A stretch of DNA of 6,864 nucleotides from Desulfobacteraceae bacterium (GTDB lineage Bacteria; Desulfobacterota; Desulfobacteria; Desulfobacterales; JAUWMJ01): the NCBI GenBank assembly GCA_030612225.1, contig JAUWOH010000162.1:1-6864 (forward strand). The letters run 5' to 3'. Under the pieces are notes generated by a model. The model did no database searches, had not been told where the DNA came from, and worked only from the letters and a program-made list of their open reading frames with translations. The position numbers and the translations under genes are program-made. Shown here one piece after another: positions 6,028-6,864 of this stretch; within the stretch, counting starts at the first letter, position 1, and each line of letters starts with the position of its first letter.

Positions 6028-6849
6028 TTATGCCCTTGTAGCATATAAATCTTCGTCACCGAGGTAAGCCTTAATCACTTCTGGATTGTTCTGGACTTCC
6101 TCAGGTGTACCGTTCATAATCATATTGCCGAAGTTAAGCACAAATATTTGATCTGAAATATCCATCACAACGCCCATATCATGCTCCACCAGGATACATG
6201 TTAACTTCCAGCGCTTTTCTTCATTCACATCCAGGATAAACCTGGCCATGTCTTCAACTTCTTCCAGATTAAGGCCGGCCAAAGGTTCATCAAGGATTAA
6301 AATTTCAGGCTCAAGGGCAAGTGCCCGGCCAAGTTCTACCCTTTTTTGGAGACCGTAAGGTAGCATTCCAACAGGTTTGTTCCTGATGGATTCAATCTCT
6401 AAAAGGTCAATGATTTCTTCCTCGATAAATGTCCTGTGCTCTATTTCTTCCTTTGCGGATTTCCCCAAATAGAGTGATCCGCTGATAATACCCGATTTAT
6501 AGTAAATATGGCGACCAAGACGTATATTATCCAGCACCGTCATACCGCCAAAAACTTCAACTTTCTGGAATGTTCTGGCCAATCCCAGTTTGGCTCTCAC
6601 ATACGGCTTAAGATGGTTTATTTTTTCCCCCTTAAAAAAAACTCCTCCCTTTTGCGGGTGATAAAGGCCGTTGACAACATTAATCATAACCGTCTTGCCT
6701 GCCCCGTTAGGCCCGATAATAGAATGGATTTGCCCTTTTCTGACTTTCAGGCTTATACCGTCAAGGGCTATAACTTTTCCAAAAGACATGTGGATATCCT
6801 CAAGCTCCAGCAGGATATCATTTTTATTTTGCTCATTTGCCGCGACCAA
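6028..6849 (-). CDS. livG: Branched-chain amino acid-type ABC transporter ATP-binding protein LivG
   Basis: The other cytoplasmic ATPase of the importer, predicted to work as a heterodimer with LivF. All ABC motifs are present in the 273-residue protein: Walker A GPNGAGKT (46-53; the next residue is Val where LivG usually has Thr), the Q-loop ARTFQ (91-95), an LPYGLQKRVELGRAL signature (163-177) of the LivG type in which LPYGxQ replaces LSGGQ, Walker B ILILDEP (183-189), the D-loop AGLN (191-194) and the H-loop His223 in VEHDM (221-225). The long insertion between Q-loop and signature, and the C-terminal GTPEEVQNNPEVIKAYLG (247-264), are also typical of LivG. The start is TTG at 6849-6847, placed 8 bases after AGGAGG (6863-6858); the first internal ATG (Met21) would delete the first strand of the domain. 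The synthetase gene follows after 27 bp. The operon may start here or further upstream, outside the window. Confidence 0.96.
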   Translation of the reverse strand: MVAANEQNKNDILLELEDIHMSFGKVIALDGISLKVRKGQIHSIIGPNGAGKTVMINVVNGLYHPQKGGVFFKGEKINHLKPYVRAKLGLARTFQKVEVFGGMTVLDNIRLGRHIYYKSGIISGSLYLGKSAKEEIEHRTFIEEEIIDLLEIESIRNKPVGMLPYGLQKRVELGRALALEPEILILDEPLAGLNLEEVEDMARFILDVNEEKRWKLTCILVEHDMGVVMDISDQIFVLNFGNMIMNGTPEEVQNNPEVIKAYLGDEDLYATRA

Positions 6850-6857
6850 AATAAAGG

Positions 6858-6863
6858 CCTCCT
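6858..6863 (-). promoter_or_regulatory. Shine-Dalgarno site that decides the livG TTG start
   Basis: A perfect AGGAGG on the minus strand is separated by 8 bases from TTG at 6849-6847. No in-frame ATG or GTG lies between, so TTG is the best start; an ATT at 6852-6850 is the only rival and is a very rare initiator. Confidence 0.8.
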
Positions 6864-6864
6864 T

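Noticed and set aside
1..6864. Mobile element, CRISPR array, phage or defence genes
   Set aside because: No direct-repeat arrays, transposase or integrase motifs or tRNA-like sequences are seen, and all coding space is explained by the transporter operon.

Overview
All six genes in this window lie on the minus strand and read as one operon (transcribed from position 6864 toward 1) for a branched-chain-amino-acid-type (LivFGHMK/HAAT) ABC importer. An acyl-CoA synthetase gene is built into it. In transcription order the genes are: ABC ATPase LivG (6849-6028), AMP-forming acyl-CoA synthetase (6000-4093), permease LivH (4077-3193), permease LivM (3050-1950), secreted substrate-binding protein (1873-626), and ABC ATPase LivF (515-1, cut by the window edge just after its Walker B segment). 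A complete importer of this class needs exactly two permeases, two ATPases and one binding protein, and all five are here.

Layout: the first three genes are tightly packed (27 and 15 bp gaps) and each has a good Shine-Dalgarno sequence. The gaps then widen to 142 bp (livH-livM), 76 bp (livM-binding protein) and 110 bp (binding protein-livF). These three gaps hold no convincing genes, promoters or intrinsic terminators, but each carries small repeats or inverted repeats that could fold in the mRNA. No tRNA, rRNA, CRISPR array, insertion sequence or other mobile element is visible, and the plus-strand open frames are shadows of the minus-strand genes. The operon promoter is not visible and probably lies beyond position 6864.

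How the genes work together (inference): the binding protein captures a ligand in the periplasm, LivH/LivM form the channel and LivG/LivF power it. The synthetase would turn an imported carboxylic acid into its CoA thioester at the expense of ATP, trapping it in the cell and committing it to beta-oxidation or aromatic-acid degradation. The true cargo may therefore be a fatty, branched-chain or aromatic acid rather than leucine, isoleucine or valine. The sequence alone does not fix the ligand.

Organism: the binding protein has a plain Sec signal peptide with no lipobox, which points to a Gram-negative cell. Moderate base composition, frequent AGGAGG-type ribosome sites, TTG starts and the Liv-plus-AMP-ligase arrangement resemble anaerobic Desulfobacterota such as sulfate reducers. 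That taxonomic guess comes from general familiarity, not from a search. Overall this is a coherent metabolic transport operon. I did not find evidence of a wholly new type of system; the most interesting points are the transporter-synthetase coupling, the altered motifs of the synthetase and the structured intergenic leaders.
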